Assembly: GCA_965224205.1 (NCBI GenBank)
Contig: CBDCYN010000013.1
Span: 152,804 to 216,803 of the forward strand
Length of the DNA stretch: 64,000 bases
Direction: 5' to 3'
Source: CBDCYN01 sp965224205
Lineage (GTDB): Bacteria > Planctomycetota > Phycisphaerae > Phycisphaerales > Phycisphaeraceae
Shown: one piece after another, positions 1 to 12,061 of the stretch
Numbering within the stretch: the first letter of the stretch is position 1
How the letters are laid out: every line of letters starts with the position of its first letter
Translations under genes and position numbers: made by a program
The notes under the pieces: model-generated
Seen by the model: the letters and a program-made list of their open reading frames with translations, nothing else
The model's database searches: none
What the model was told of the DNA's origin: nothing

Positions 1-232
1 GGGGCATCTTGACCGTTAAGACACCCTCGCCGATCACGAACGTGGCGGTGATGATGAAGTAGATCAGCAGCTGGAAGATCACGTCGATCATCGAGGTGAG
101 GTTGACCGTCATCCTCACGGGCTCGAGGCCGCGGTGCTTCTTGCGGTACGGCTGGTGGTGGACGGTGACGTCCGCTTCGCCGGGTGGTTCCTGTGGAGGA
201 TCGTAGTTGAGGGTGGATAACGTCGTGGACAT
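1..232 (-). CDS. ExbD/TolR-type biopolymer transport protein (C-terminus outside window)
   Basis: The ATG is at 232 and the gene runs out of the window after 77 codons. It has a hydrophilic N-terminal tail of about 40 residues, then one membrane helix starting at TSMIDVIFQLLIYF (residues 47-60) with an acidic residue (D50) inside. That is the hallmark of ExbD/TolR, whose Asp takes part in proton-driven energy transfer with ExbB/TolQ. It starts 15 bases after the stop of the upstream exbD copy, so it is the last visible gene of a vWA-TPR-ExbB-ExbD-ExbD series. Family is certain; the partner process is not. Confidence 0.85.
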   Translation of the reverse strand, partial: MSTTLSTLNYDPPQEPPGEADVTVHHQPYRKKHRGLEPVRMTVNLTSMIDVIFQLLIYFIITATFVIGEGVLTVKMP

Positions 233-247
233 GGATTTATGGTTGTC

Positions 248-733
248 TTAGCGGAGGTCTTCCGGGAGGTAGGCTACGAGGTTGACCGTTTCGATCTCGG
301 CCTTGGCGATGGCCTGCATGACCGGCTGGACCTCGTCATAAAAAGTCCCCCCGTCTGCCCGCAAGAGGATTTCCAGTTTGGGGTTCTTGGCCTTGGCGTC
401 TTTGAGGGCTTGGGTGATCCCGTCGAGATCCTCCAGGGCGTAGTCGTCGAGCCCGACCTTGATACTGGCGGCGTCCCCGGGGATGTTCAGGTCGCCCATT
501 TGCCGCTCCGAGCCGTATTCATGGGGGACCACGTTGATCGTCAGCCGGTTCTCTTCGCCCATCTCATGGGTCTTGGGGTCGTCGAGGTCGGGGACCATCA
601 TCATCACCGATTCCTCGGCGATGATCTGGTTGACGAGCATGAAGAAGATGATCAGCTGGAACACGACATCGATCATCGGGGTCATGTTCATCTCAGGGGC
701 CACTTGGCCTTTTCGGTGTACTTGGGACATCAT
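248..733 (-). CDS. ExbD/TolR-type biopolymer transport protein
   Basis: 161 aa, the usual ExbD length. It has a short cytoplasmic tail, one membrane helix at about 18-38 (TPMIDVVFQLIIFF) with the conserved Asp at 22, then a periplasmic domain of about 120 residues ending in a typical ExbD C-terminal fold (LEILLRADG, then VMQAIAKAEIETVNLVAY). It lies between exbB (943-1710) and a second exbD (1-232). Two different ExbD copies beside one ExbB is a common planctomycete arrangement and suggests a heteromeric rotor. The first ATG (733) is immediately followed by a second ATG (730); either may start translation. Confidence 0.9.
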   Translation of the reverse strand: MMSQVHRKGQVAPEMNMTPMIDVVFQLIIFFMLVNQIIAEESVMMMVPDLDDPKTHEMGEENRLTINVVPHEYGSERQMGDLNIPGDAASIKVGLDDYALEDLDGITQALKDAKAKNPKLEILLRADGGTFYDEVQPVMQAIAKAEIETVNLVAYLPEDLR

Positions 734-942
734 TGAACCCCGTGACTAACTCCAGCAGTGGTTTTTACACCAGGCCAGGTACCGCGCCAGGATCGGACCA
801 AAGAGCGTTCGATGATCGGATGCGGCGGCGGCGGTGGGCAGGTTTTTTTTCATTCTACATTCACCGGTTGGTTTCTAGTCGCCGTGATTCAACCGGTACC
901 GGGGACTCGGGGGCCGAGTCCGGGTTAGACGGTACGGCTAAC

Positions 943-1710
943 TTACTCGTTCGGGTTGGGCCTGGCTCGTGGGCGGCTGGCAGCGGCGGCTTTCTTTGCT
1001 GCGGGTTTGAAGGGCTTGATGAGGTCTTCGGCAACGATCAGCCCCTCGCTGGTCAGTGCGTCTAGGTGGTTACGGATCAGGGAGTAGGCCGCCAGGGCGG
1101 GGATGGCCACGACGAGACCCCAGAACGTGGTGACCAGGGCGGTGGAGATACCCGCGGCTAGCTCGGCGGGGTCGGGCTTGCCGCCGGTTTCCACGAGTTT
1201 GTTGAACGCGACGATCATCCCGTAGACCGTCCCGAACAGGCCCAGCATGGGGGAGATGTTCCCCAAGACGTTGAGGTACTCGATCGGGCGAAGCAGCCGG
1301 GTGGTCTCGGCATCACTGGATTCCTCGAGCGCCCGTTCCATGGCGCCGTAGCCATTGGAGGCTTCGTTGAGGCCGGAGCTGACCACCTTCGCCAGGTAGC
1401 TGGGCTCGCTGCCGGAGAACTCGATCGCTTCACGGTACCGCTTCTCGGCGAGCATGGCTTCGAGCTGCTGCTGGGTCTCCTCGGGCACGACCATAGTCTT
1501 GCGGTATCGCAGCCACAGCGTCAGGGCCCAGCCCATGCTCAACGCCGACAACAGCACCAGGGTCCAGATGATCATCAACCCCAAGAAGTCATCGCTCCAA
1601 AGGAACATCCGGAACCAGTTGCTGGTCTCGACCTGCTCCTGGCCAAACGCGGGAGGGGTTAATAATAAATACAGGCTTGCTGCAGAACCTAAGCTCAACA
1701 CACGACGCAT
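943..1710 (-). CDS. MotA/TolQ/ExbB proton channel family protein
   Basis: 255 aa from the ATG at 1710, chosen because AAGGAG lies 8-9 bases upstream; the frame is open further upstream to 1755. The N-terminus (MRRVLSLGSAASLYLLL, then PPAFGQ) looks like a cleavable signal peptide, as in many planctomycete ExbB proteins. A membrane helix follows (DDFLGLMIIWTLVLLSALSM), then a cytoplasmic loop, and two C-terminal helices containing PMLGLFGTVYGMIVAF and TALVTTFWGLVVAIPALAAY, the conserved TolQ/ExbB channel region. It would form the proton channel with the two ExbD proteins downstream (210-base gap to the first). The outer partner is probably not TonB: no TonB or receptor gene is nearby. Confidence 0.9.
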   Translation of the reverse strand: MRRVLSLGSAASLYLLLTPPAFGQEQVETSNWFRMFLWSDDFLGLMIIWTLVLLSALSMGWALTLWLRYRKTMVVPEETQQQLEAMLAEKRYREAIEFSGSEPSYLAKVVSSGLNEASNGYGAMERALEESSDAETTRLLRPIEYLNVLGNISPMLGLFGTVYGMIVAFNKLVETGGKPDPAELAAGISTALVTTFWGLVVAIPALAAYSLIRNHLDALTSEGLIVAEDLIKPFKPAAKKAAAASRPRARPNPNE

Positions 1711-2013
1711 AGGCCAATGCTCCTTAGATAGTGAGGACACAGCCAGCGATTCCACCGGGGGTCGCTGCCGTGACGGTCTTTTGATAACCGTCGGTTCCAG
1801 CGGCTACGCTGCCCGTAGGCCGGTCCCGATAATCTTTTATAGACGATACACAACACGTTTCGCACACCTGTTGGAAGATCTGTTGGGCTGTTAGACGGCC
1901 TTGGGCCGATGACCACGGGCCGGCCCCTGGTGCGTCGGATCCACCCTAACCACAGAAAGAACGTTTTAAGAAAACTCCATGTTGCACGGGGCGGTTGAAT
2001 CGCCGGTTCTTGC

Positions 2014-3141
2014 TCACGGAAGATCCGCCAGCTGAGCGATGAGCTGATCCAGGCGTTGGGCGTAATGAGCATCATCCTCGGTGTCGATCAGAGTCACGGC
2101 TTGATCCAACAGTCGGCGGGCGACATCCGCCTGCCCTATCTTACAGTGAACCCATCCGGCTTCCACCAGGCTAGGTCCCACGAAATTGCTGTCGGGTGCA
2201 TGGATCACGACCTGCATGAAGCTCAAACCGGCATCGAGATAGGCGTCGCGGTTGTCGGTGGCTTCGGCTAAACGCATCTGGGCGATTCCCCGCTGGAACA
2301 GGCGCATGCCGATCTGGCGGCTGTCGGTGGCGAGGGTGCGGTTCGCGGTGGTGACCGCTTGATCGTAATGGCCCGAGAGGATCATCTTGGTGATGGCATC
2401 GCCCAGGTCCAGGGCACGGGGCAGGGAGATCGATGTGGCCCGATTCGAGGGGGCCTGGGTCGGATCCACTTGGGCCTGATCCGCGGGCGGGGGCGGGGCA
2501 TCGGTCGTGGTTCTTGGGTTAGAAGCGTTCGAGGGATCGCTGCGATCGGTCGATCTGAATCTGGCCAGCAGCTGTTCAACGGGTTGGGCTTGAGGTTGTC
2601 CGCTGAGCTCGAATGCTGCTGATTCAACGCGGGCACGGAGGTCTTGACCTCGTGTGCCTTCGGCGCTGGCTACCGAGTCCAGCGAGGCGGCCGTGAGGTA
2701 GTGGGTTTCACCACCGCTGTAGGCCAGCTGGAGATACATCTCGAGGGCCTGCTCGGGTTGGCCGAGGCGGTCATAGATCGAGATTAACAGGAAACGTGCC
2801 CACTGCTGAACCCACGGCTCTGAAGCCAGCTGAAGCAGCTCGTTGACGGCTTCTAAAGCGGCTGGGTCGTCCTGGTGGGCGGCGGCGGTTTCGTATCTTT
2901 CGAGCTGGGGGTATCTTTCGAGCTTGAGACCTTGGAGCTGCGATAGCGGCTTAATAAATTCATCGCCGATGTCATTGTAGTAGTACAGCTGGTTATTGGT
3001 GATGTTGTGTACCGTCACCCCTTTGATCCAAAAATTTCCCAATTTAACCGCGTCGGCAGACACGGCTGCGGGGGTGATGAGGAGGATCCACGAGGTGATC
3101 AAAACCCAGGACGTCACTTTAATTTCTTGAGCTTTTATCAT
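2014..3141 (-). CDS. Secreted TPR-like protein of the ExbB/ExbD locus
   Basis: 375 aa. An N-terminal signal sequence (about residues 10-30, ending VSA-DA) is followed by a segment about a physical response to stress or ligand that I cannot assign (GNFWIKGVTVHNITNNQLYY). Two blocks of helical repeats (about 75-180 and 255-370) resemble TPR units, e.g. LLISIYDRLGQPEQALEMYLQLAY and VHCKIGQADVARRLLDQAV. A Pro/Ala-rich linker lies between them. It sits between the vWA gene (3231-4259) and exbB on the same strand, so it is probably a periplasmic scaffold of that machine. Molecular function unknown; a 303-base spacer separates it from exbB. Confidence 0.7.
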   Translation of the reverse strand: MIKAQEIKVTSWVLITSWILLITPAAVSADAVKLGNFWIKGVTVHNITNNQLYYYNDIGDEFIKPLSQLQGLKLERYPQLERYETAAAHQDDPAALEAVNELLQLASEPWVQQWARFLLISIYDRLGQPEQALEMYLQLAYSGGETHYLTAASLDSVASAEGTRGQDLRARVESAAFELSGQPQAQPVEQLLARFRSTDRSDPSNASNPRTTTDAPPPPADQAQVDPTQAPSNRATSISLPRALDLGDAITKMILSGHYDQAVTTANRTLATDSRQIGMRLFQRGIAQMRLAEATDNRDAYLDAGLSFMQVVIHAPDSNFVGPSLVEAGWVHCKIGQADVARRLLDQAVTLIDTEDDAHYAQRLDQLIAQLADLP

Positions 3142-3230
3142 CGTTATGAAGCGGTGGCTTGAACCTACTCCAGCTGTTCGTTACTTGCCGTAGCGCGTGT
3201 TGAACGGGGTTCTGGTCACCTTCAAGACTG

Positions 3231-4259
3231 CTATTCTATGCCTAACTCGCGTCCGTCGATAAATTTATAGATCCCTCCGGTTTTTTCGCTGATCTGCTGC
3301 ATCGTCGGTTTGAGCCCAACTTTAGCCAGGGGATCTGGATATAAAAACTGGATGGTGTTGATCTTGGTGTTACCTGAATTCGCTTTGGTGATTTCGGTTA
3401 AGAGCTTTTCTTGATTTAACTCATACTGCCCATAGCCCGTAATGTTATCCGAAAGAAGGAAGACAAGTTGGGGTTTATACTTTAGCGCCATCCGTAACGC
3501 GGTGACCGGATTAGATTGGCCGGTGGGGACGATGTTGCCGCTGTCCATGTCAATCCAATTGATGACCTGCTGCTTGTATTCACGGTCCGCGGGGTGCAGG
3601 CCCGAGGGGGGGACCTCGATCGCGGAGTCGCCCTGGAAGAAGATAATCGTGAAGGTCTGCTTCTCGGACAGTTCGCCGATTGATCGTTTGAGTTCTTCAA
3701 TGACGAAAGGCAGCGTGTCGATCAGCGAGCCCGAGGCGTCGATAATGTAAGCTAACCGACGGGCGTTGCCCCCGGTGCCGTACATGGTGGCGCGGATGCC
3801 GCCTTGGACGGCGGTATCGAACGGGCTGGCCTTAGCCGGCGAGCCGCCGGCGACCCCGGTTAAAGCGAGGTCCGTTTTGACTTGACTCGTAAACTGGGTG
3901 GGGGGCTTGACCACGTTTTTGGTGATCGTGCGTCGGGTCTTGCGGGTGACGTTGACCTTCTTGGTCACCTTCATCGTCAACGGGGCGCCCGGGGTGGGGC
4001 TGAGGCGCGCGATCGGGATGATCACCTCTTCTTTCTGGATCCGTGAAGTCGTCCAGACCACAAAGATGGCTAAGATGATCAACCCCACGTGGAAAAGAAT
4101 CGAGATCCCCCAGGGTAGCAGCGACAAAAGCATCACATTGATTTCTTCCCCGACCGCGGCTGTCTCTTCCTCTTCTTCCTCTTGAGGATAGCCTTCACCA
4201 GCGGGTTCAGCTTGGTCGTCATACATTTCTTGGGGATCGGCAAAACCCAACCACAACAT
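3231..4259 (-). CDS. Membrane-anchored von Willebrand factor A domain protein
   Basis: 342 aa. Residues 1-40 are acidic (a run of Glu at 27-32), a membrane helix spans about 45-70, and a Lys/Thr-rich stretch follows (100-120). The C-terminal vWA domain starts at about 168 with the MIDAS motif DASGS (174-178), which binds a divalent metal; a later Thr (VPTGQSNPVTAL) and Asp (LLSDNITGYG) fit the remaining MIDAS ligands. It is the first gene of the vWA-TPR-ExbB-ExbD-ExbD series. In planctomycetes such vWA proteins often accompany ExbB/ExbD; a TonB-like role is inference only. Nearly 900 bases of non-coding DNA lie upstream. Confidence 0.8.
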   Translation of the reverse strand: MLWLGFADPQEMYDDQAEPAGEGYPQEEEEEETAAVGEEINVMLLSLLPWGISILFHVGLIILAIFVVWTTSRIQKEEVIIPIARLSPTPGAPLTMKVTKKVNVTRKTRRTITKNVVKPPTQFTSQVKTDLALTGVAGGSPAKASPFDTAVQGGIRATMYGTGGNARRLAYIIDASGSLIDTLPFVIEELKRSIGELSEKQTFTIIFFQGDSAIEVPPSGLHPADREYKQQVINWIDMDSGNIVPTGQSNPVTALRMALKYKPQLVFLLSDNITGYGQYELNQEKLLTEITKANSGNTKINTIQFLYPDPLAKVGLKPTMQQISEKTGGIYKFIDGRELGIE

Positions 4260-5145
4260 ATTGCATACCTCTTATCTTTTCTTTTAAATTACTCAAAATA
4301 CAATAAGCGGTCCATCGATCTTTATCCACTGGGCCATGTGCGAGACTCTATCGGTCAACTCGGTCCAGCGCCCCCGGTGTTTGGCCCGTTGATGAAAACT
4401 CCAAAAATATCGGGTCTTCCAACTCGTTGTTGGGCATGTGTGTGTGTTCCGGATCACCTTGTTGGTTTTTAGCCGTCGTGCATCGGTCGGGATCAAGGGT
4501 TTCCGAATCGACCCTCGATGCGTACGACGGATATCGCCCGCGTCATCACATGGCATGACGCACTGGGCTGTGAGTCAAAGCTTGAACCCGGTGCCGCGGG
4601 TGCATCGATCCACGTCCGGGCTTAGCCTGGGGGGCTGCGCGTGGTGCCCAGTTCAAACTCTCAAGCGCCATTTCGGACCAACCCTCCATCGGGTCAAGCA
4701 CCGGCTATGTTCGGACGTCTTCGACGCCCTTCGTTTCCTTCATCAAGGTGATTGGATTACCAGTATACGCCCCGTATATCCAATCTTTAAACTATGAGAA
4801 TTTCCTGGTCGCGTATCCTGGTTACGCACACGAACCATCCGGTATTCTCGCCTGGGGTCGCTAACCGTACACATCGCGTATCAAAGTACCGCGTTGGGTA
4901 TGTGCTGGCCCCCGAAGAGTTACCCGCCGCGAACACGGATCGTGCCGCGATTTCATCCGGGGTCGGTACATATCGTTGCGGCCAGAGAACCTTTTTGACG
5001 CATTGTTTGGCGCACCGTTTATCGAGCTTCGAAAAATTATATGCGTGGCAGAGACCCACAGGCAGTGGCTATCAACAACAACCAACAACAATCGATCGCC
5101 TAGGGATAATGTTGTCGAGCCTGCCCTGGATCTATCTTCACCGTG
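4260..5145. other. Intergenic region with a dispersed-repeat copy
   Basis: I see no convincing gene. Short open frames here have no recognisable features. A copy of the dispersed ~105-bp repeat lies at 4867-4971. The promoter of the vWA-ExbB-ExbD series on the minus strand should lie close to 4260, where the DNA is AT-rich, but no clear -35/-10 pair stands out. Confidence 0.5.
4867..4971 (+). repeat. Dispersed intergenic repeat, family 1, copy A
   Basis: It begins with ATCGCGTATCAAAGTACCGC and ends with TTTCATCCGGGGTCGGTA. The same order of blocks occurs at 10629-10732 and 36990-37095 on this strand and at 25223-25330 and 27107-27212 inverted. This copy is the most diverged in the middle part. 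Confidence 0.7.
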
Positions 5146-6114
5146 TTATTGGACGCTGGCTTCGGCTTCCAACGACGCGTGAGGGGCCCGTGGTATTTTC
5201 AGGATCAGACCGACCTTGATGTGATGGGGGTCTTGGCCAATGTTTTCACGGTTGGCGTCATAAATCGACTTCCATAACTCGGTGGTCCTGTAGTAGCGCT
5301 GTGAGATGGTCGACAGGGTTTCACCCGAGCGGACCATATGGTGGGCGCTCTGGCCCGGGGCCAGCGCATACGGGTTTATCGCGACCTTGCTTAGATCCTT
5401 TAGGCTCGGCAGGCGGATGATCTGTCCGACCTTTAATCGTTTAGGGTCAACCAAGGGGTTGGCTTGAGAGAGATACTCACTGTAATGTTGCGAGCCGTAT
5501 AACATGACCGCGATCGAACTGAGGGTGTCGCCCTGGCGGATGGTGTAGGTCCTTTTCTTCTTCTGGGGCTCTTTCCGCGGGTGGGGGTTGGATGAAGAGC
5601 CTGCCGCGGTTTTGGCCGCATCACTGCTGGGTGTAGCGGTTAAGAACGGTCGGTCTCGCTTGAAGGTGATGCTCGACAAGGATGGCCCGTTCGCCCGATC
5701 GGCGGGCGGTGAGTCTACGTCCCGACCGAACGTGAGGATCGGGGGCAAAGAAGCCTGGGATCCCTTCTGCGTCGATCGGGTTGCGGGGCGCGGGGGTTTC
5801 GATGGGCCGGGTTCACCTGCGTTAGCCGGTGGTTCGTCACTGGCTGTGTTATGGGCCATCACGGCGGGATTTCCTGAGGGCTCTTTCCGGGGTGTGGGGC
5901 GTAACAACGGGTCCTTCTTATCGTAGGGTTGACTCGTCACGAGTTTATCGTGGCGACCATCAGCGGCGGCGGCTTTGGGGAGAGGGTCGGTTCCACCGGC
6001 TTGGGTGGGCGGAACGCGGTCATACGCCACCTTCGACAGCAGCACGTAGTAAACCAATACCGTCCCGCACGACAGTACGGTTAAAACCAGAGCGATCTTA
6101 TATGTGCTCTTCAT
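5146..6114 (-). CDS. Membrane-anchored protein with two LysM domains
   Basis: 322 aa from the ATG at 6114 (MKSTYKIALVL); the frame also has a GTG at 6153. An N-terminal membrane helix (residues about 4-26) is followed by a long low-complexity Pro/Ser/Lys linker. Two LysM peptidoglycan/chitin-binding domains sit at the C-terminus, each with the expected pattern: TYTIRQGDTLSSIAVMLYG with VGQIIRLPS, and HHMVRSGETLSTISQRYY with VGLILKIPR. The architecture fits a cell-wall-associated protein tethered in the inner membrane. No catalytic domain is seen. It stands alone, with large spacers on both sides. Confidence 0.8.
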   Translation of the reverse strand: MKSTYKIALVLTVLSCGTVLVYYVLLSKVAYDRVPPTQAGGTDPLPKAAAADGRHDKLVTSQPYDKKDPLLRPTPRKEPSGNPAVMAHNTASDEPPANAGEPGPSKPPRPATRSTQKGSQASLPPILTFGRDVDSPPADRANGPSLSSITFKRDRPFLTATPSSDAAKTAAGSSSNPHPRKEPQKKKRTYTIRQGDTLSSIAVMLYGSQHYSEYLSQANPLVDPKRLKVGQIIRLPSLKDLSKVAINPYALAPGQSAHHMVRSGETLSTISQRYYRTTELWKSIYDANRENIGQDPHHIKVGLILKIPRAPHASLEAEASVQ

Positions 6115-6360
6115 AGCAAAGCCCGGTAGGTTAAGCAGGCGTGTGGGACTCACGGATCGGATGCGGTGAGCTGATTTAATAATTCAGAAACAAGATGAGA
6201 CGTTTATTTTTCAGTGAATATGCATTCATGCCCGTGTGACGGATTATTTTACCGGTTGTCACGAATCCCGCTACCTAGGTCTTCTGTATAGGATCTTATC
6301 GACACAGTGGCGGGGTCTACGGTCATAAAAAGCGGGCGTATGGTCAATTCCCCATGGGGT

Positions 6361-6434
6361 CGTCGTGAAGAGGTAAGGGTGCGTGAGAGGGGGCAGGCCC
6401 ACCGGAATCCTTAGCTGCGGTATGCCAGCCCGCA
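6361..6434 (-). repeat. Dispersed intergenic repeat, family 2, copy 1
   Basis: Read on the minus strand it carries CCGCAGCTAAGGATTCCGG, then GTGGGCCTGCCCCCTCTCAC and ACCCTTACC. The same blocks recur at 14527-14580 and 25341-25405. Confidence 0.65.
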
Positions 6435-6485
6435 GCTGGAGCCTCGTCGACAACAATCGAGCCTTACCCATGCAGGGAAACTTAG

Positions 6486-6572
6486 AAGCTGTTTCAAAAA
6501 CCATGGACGGGTGCCACTGGCTGCTTGTCAGCCAGTGCGGAAACCAACGGAATACAGATTTTGAAGCAGTTT
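6486..6572. repeat. Small palindromic MITE-like element
   Basis: About 87 bp bounded by inverted 14-mers AAGCTGTTTCAAAA (6486-6499) and TTTTGAAGCAGTTT (6559-6572), which match at 12 of 14 positions. In the middle is a hairpin with a perfect 9-bp stem, CACTGGCTG/CAGCCAGTG, around 6515-6537. No coding capacity. The layout fits a non-autonomous element or a stable RNA hairpin; only one copy was found in this window. Confidence 0.45.
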
Positions 6573-7021
6573 GTTAATTAACTTATCATTATTGCGCATT
6601 CGGTCTACTCGTCTCACCTTTCTTCTTTTTGAACAGGGTTAAGCCATTACATTTTAATCAATTAGGTGCTGTGTTAAAATGTTGGCTTCAAATTTGCCAA
6701 AACTATTTTTATTGTCTATAATACCCATATTATCTATACGAGAGGTTCTTAGTCATACGTATAAGGTCATATCAAAATAGCTATCAAGTTTTTCATGATC
6801 TTGTGGTTTGTCCTGTCCTAAGAAGGATTACATTATTTCCAGAAAAGTTCTGGCTGCGGGCTGCCATCGCGAAGTAGAGGGTTTCGGGGGTGACGCATCG
6901 TTGTCATCCATACCTTTGCAGGGCTAATTTTTCGGGTAGGTAATCAAGTCGAAAGAGGTTCATGGCGACACCTCATCAGATTTGCAACATCTCTGGCCAT
7001 GTCGCTAAGTGGAGAACGGCA

Positions 7022-7813
7022 ATGAATTTACTGGGTTTACGGGTTGTATCCTTGTTGTGTGCAGCCACGGTCGTCGTGGCGTTAAGTAGCCCCGCATACG
7101 CGGTCCTAACCTATATCGAGTCGGGCGGGGTGGTCGTTGGAGAAGCCGAGATCTATTCGAATCGTGCAGGGGCGGGACCCAATCAGTGGCTGGTGGTGCC
7201 CGGTGAGAGCAGCGGCGCCGGGCCGGCGGTCTTAAACGCACGTGGCGGAGCGTATATCCAAGCCCTACCCGACAACAACAGCCCCGGTAGCCCGTTGGTG
7301 GCCCCTTCGATCGATTATGTCATGGATATTACGACCACCGGCACGTACCAACTGCACCTGCGCTGGGACGGCAACGGCAACCGCCGCGGCACCAGTAACT
7401 CGCTATTCGCTGATATCGTCGAGCTCAAAGACGGCCCCAGCGGCGCGATCGCGGATTGGTACGAAGTCACCCACGCCGTCGATGGCGACTTCGCGACCCC
7501 TAACCTCTGGGATGGGGACGGCGGTCGAGAAGCCAACCAATCCAACGTCAACCCGATCTCGCAGCCGATGCTGTGGACCATCAACACCCCGGGGTTCTAC
7601 ACTCTGCGATTTTCCCAGCGTGAAGACGGCGCGAACGTCGATGCTTTTGCGTTCCAGCTTTCGACCCTGCCCGCGCCGGCCGGGGTGGGGCCCGACGTTT
7701 CTCAGATCACCGGCAACGACGCAGCGGTCCCCGAACCGCTAAGCGCCGCGTTGAGTTCCATCGCGCTGGGGTCGCTGGTCATGACCGCCACGCGGCGCCG
7801 AGGCAAGGGCTGA
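7022..7813 (+). CDS. PEP-CTERM sorting domain protein
   Basis: 263 aa from the ATG at 7022, chosen because GGAG lies 7 bases upstream and a signal peptide starts there (MNLLGLRVVSLLCAATVVVA, cleavage near YA-VL); the frame is open upstream to 6962. The middle domain (residues about 30-230) looks like a beta-rich extracellular domain. The C-terminus has the exosortase sorting signal: VPEP, a hydrophobic helix (LSSIALGSLVM) and a basic tail (RRRGKG). The protein should be processed by an exosortase and exposed on or released from the surface. No exosortase gene is in the window. Substrate unknown. Confidence 0.85.
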   Translation: MNLLGLRVVSLLCAATVVVALSSPAYAVLTYIESGGVVVGEAEIYSNRAGAGPNQWLVVPGESSGAGPAVLNARGGAYIQALPDNNSPGSPLVAPSIDYVMDITTTGTYQLHLRWDGNGNRRGTSNSLFADIVELKDGPSGAIADWYEVTHAVDGDFATPNLWDGDGGREANQSNVNPISQPMLWTINTPGFYTLRFSQREDGANVDAFAFQLSTLPAPAGVGPDVSQITGNDAAVPEPLSAALSSIALGSLVMTATRRRGKG

Positions 7814-7863
7814 TCAACACTATCCTCCCGGGCAACGACACGGCCTCGAATCGGTGAGGCCCA

Positions 7864-10539
<2,676 letters not shown>

Positions 10540-10913
10540 ACGCTATCCTCGTTCAATTCGATCGTATCGTATAAGCTACTTTCAATCTGTAGCGTTGGTT
10601 CAAATGAAAACCCGCTACACGCATCTTGTATACGCATCGCGTATCAAAGTACCGCGTTGAGCATGCGTTGGACACCTAAAATTTCCCTGCCGCGTACATG
10701 AGTCACGCCGTATTTTCATCCGGGACCGGTATGTCATCAGATGCGACCTCGTTTATGTCGAGGGCCGGATTTTCGAGTGGTAACGACGGATTGACAAGCG
10801 GGCTGGGACAGCCCTGCGATGATCTTCCCACTCAACGGCACCATGCGGTGTTTAAGTCTGACTGACGCTTACCTGGGCCACACGGGGCTGTGCCGCATCA
10901 CGTGTGGCTATTA
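10540..10913. other. Intergenic region upstream of clpB
   Basis: No gene is supported. It holds a family-1 repeat copy (10629-10732) between the clpB start and the IS630-family element. The clpB promoter should be here on the minus strand; no clear heat-shock promoter or operator was recognised. Confidence 0.5.
10629..10732 (+). repeat. Dispersed intergenic repeat, family 1, copy B
   Basis: It carries the blocks ATCGCGTATCAAAGTACCGC, GTTGGACACC, GTACATGAGTCACGCCGTAT and TTTTCATCCGGGACCGGTAT. It is very similar to the copy at 36990-37095. It lies about 90 bases upstream of the clpB start codon, in opposite orientation to clpB. Confidence 0.8.
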
Positions 10914-12061
10914 TACCTCACGCGGCTAAGATTGTCCGATTGTTGAAGTGTTGGAAGTTGCGGGTGATGAGGGTTTGGACGTTGGGTTTGTCGTCGGTGG
11001 CCAGCTTGGCGATGCCGTCGTGGATGGCTTGCTGAAATCGATCGAACGTTTCGTAGTACCGGCCGTTGAGGCAGCGTTTCTTGAGCAGGCCCCAGATCCG
11101 TTCGATCAGGTTCAGGTGCGGCGAGTAGGACGGCAGGAACATCAACTCGATGCCCAACCCCACGGCCCGATCTTGGACCAACCGGCAGCGTTGATACCGC
11201 GCGTTGTCCAGCACCAGGGTGATCGCTTGGCCGGGGTAACGCCCCGCGAGCGTCTCGAGTAATTCGCAGACCGTTTGGGCCGTGATGTACGTCGTGTTCG
11301 TGACGGTCACCAACTCTCGGGTCACGAAATCCAACGCCCCCAACACGTTCAGCCGGCGGCGGCCGGTGGGCGTGCGGATGAACAGCCTCACCACGCACCA
11401 CACGTAGCACAGAAACGCGCCATGGACGAAGTGGCAGGCGTCTACAAAAAAACCCTGCGATCACCCCGTTCGGCTTCGTCCAAAGCCGGATCGAGGGTCT
11501 GTTCAAGGAATTCACGCTGCTGTTGATGCTTGGCCTGATCAAGCTTGCCCGGCACACCCCCGAGCTTGCGACGACGCAGACCCAGCCGTTTCAAAAAAGC
11601 TCGCACTTGCGTCGGGCCGCGACGCAGACCGGTGAGTTGCGTGATCTGATGGCTCGCCTCGTGGATCGTCGACGGCGGGTGTTGTTCCAAAGACGCCTTG
11701 ACCTTCGGGCCGTGCGCGTTCAATTGACTGGGCTGACCCCGGTAGCCGTTTTGCCTCAACGCCTCGATCCCACCGTCGAGGTACGTATTCAAATAACGCT
11801 GCACCGTCCGGCTGCTGACCCCTGCCAAGGCCGCGATCTGCCGATGTGCCAACCCATGGCTCTTGAGCCAAACCACCTGCAACTTCCGCCGCACCCGCGG
11901 ATCTGGATCGCTAAAACGCCCCCGATCCAACGCCGCCACCGCATCGTCCGTCAATGTGATCTGAAGCATCCATGCCTCCTGTGTCCAGTGACTTCGTAGT
12001 AAAATCAAACCGCTAACGTCAGCCTATTCTACCGATCAGACAAACTCACCCGAGGAAGGTA
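10914..12061 (-). mobile_element. IS630-family insertion sequence, copy 1
   Basis: 1148 bp, flanked on both sides by TA (10912-10913 and 12062-12063), the target duplication expected for IS630. The ends are short, imperfect inverted repeats beginning TACCT. A second copy of identical length, with no difference that I could see, lies at 62102-63249 in opposite orientation, also flanked by TA. Comparing the two copies fixes both boundaries exactly. The left end of this copy supplies the last ten codons of rlmN. Confidence 0.93.
10918..11969 (-). CDS. IS630-family transposase made by -1 frameshifting (orfA-orfB)
   Basis: OrfA (11969 to 11442, 175 aa) starts at the ATG 5 bases after AGGAGG and contains a helix-turn-helix region (HRQIAALAGVSSRTVQRYL). 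It ends at a T7 run. There the zero-frame codons TTT TTG preceded by T form the canonical -1 slippery heptamer T_TTT_TTG. The -1 frame continues directly into FFVDACHFVHGAF, which holds the first catalytic Asp, then ITLVLDNARY (second Asp) and SPHLNLIERIW (Glu): a complete DDE domain ending at 10918. The domain is interrupted only by this shift, so the fused protein is probably functional. It belongs to the element at 10914-12061. Confidence 0.88.

Larger units (their letters stand above)
6115..7021. other. Intergenic region with two repeat types
   Basis: No supported gene. It contains a family-2 repeat copy (6361-6434, inverted) and a palindromic MITE-like element (6486-6572). The stretch 6575-6840 is markedly AT-rich compared with the rest of the window and could hold the promoter of the PEP-CTERM gene at 7022. 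Confidence 0.5.

Noticed and set aside
10602..10701. Peptide RIAYQSTALSMRWTPKISL, seen again near 36996-37066 with few changes
   Set aside because: It is a chance translation of the family-1 repeat, not a conserved protein; other copies contain stops or are in other frames.
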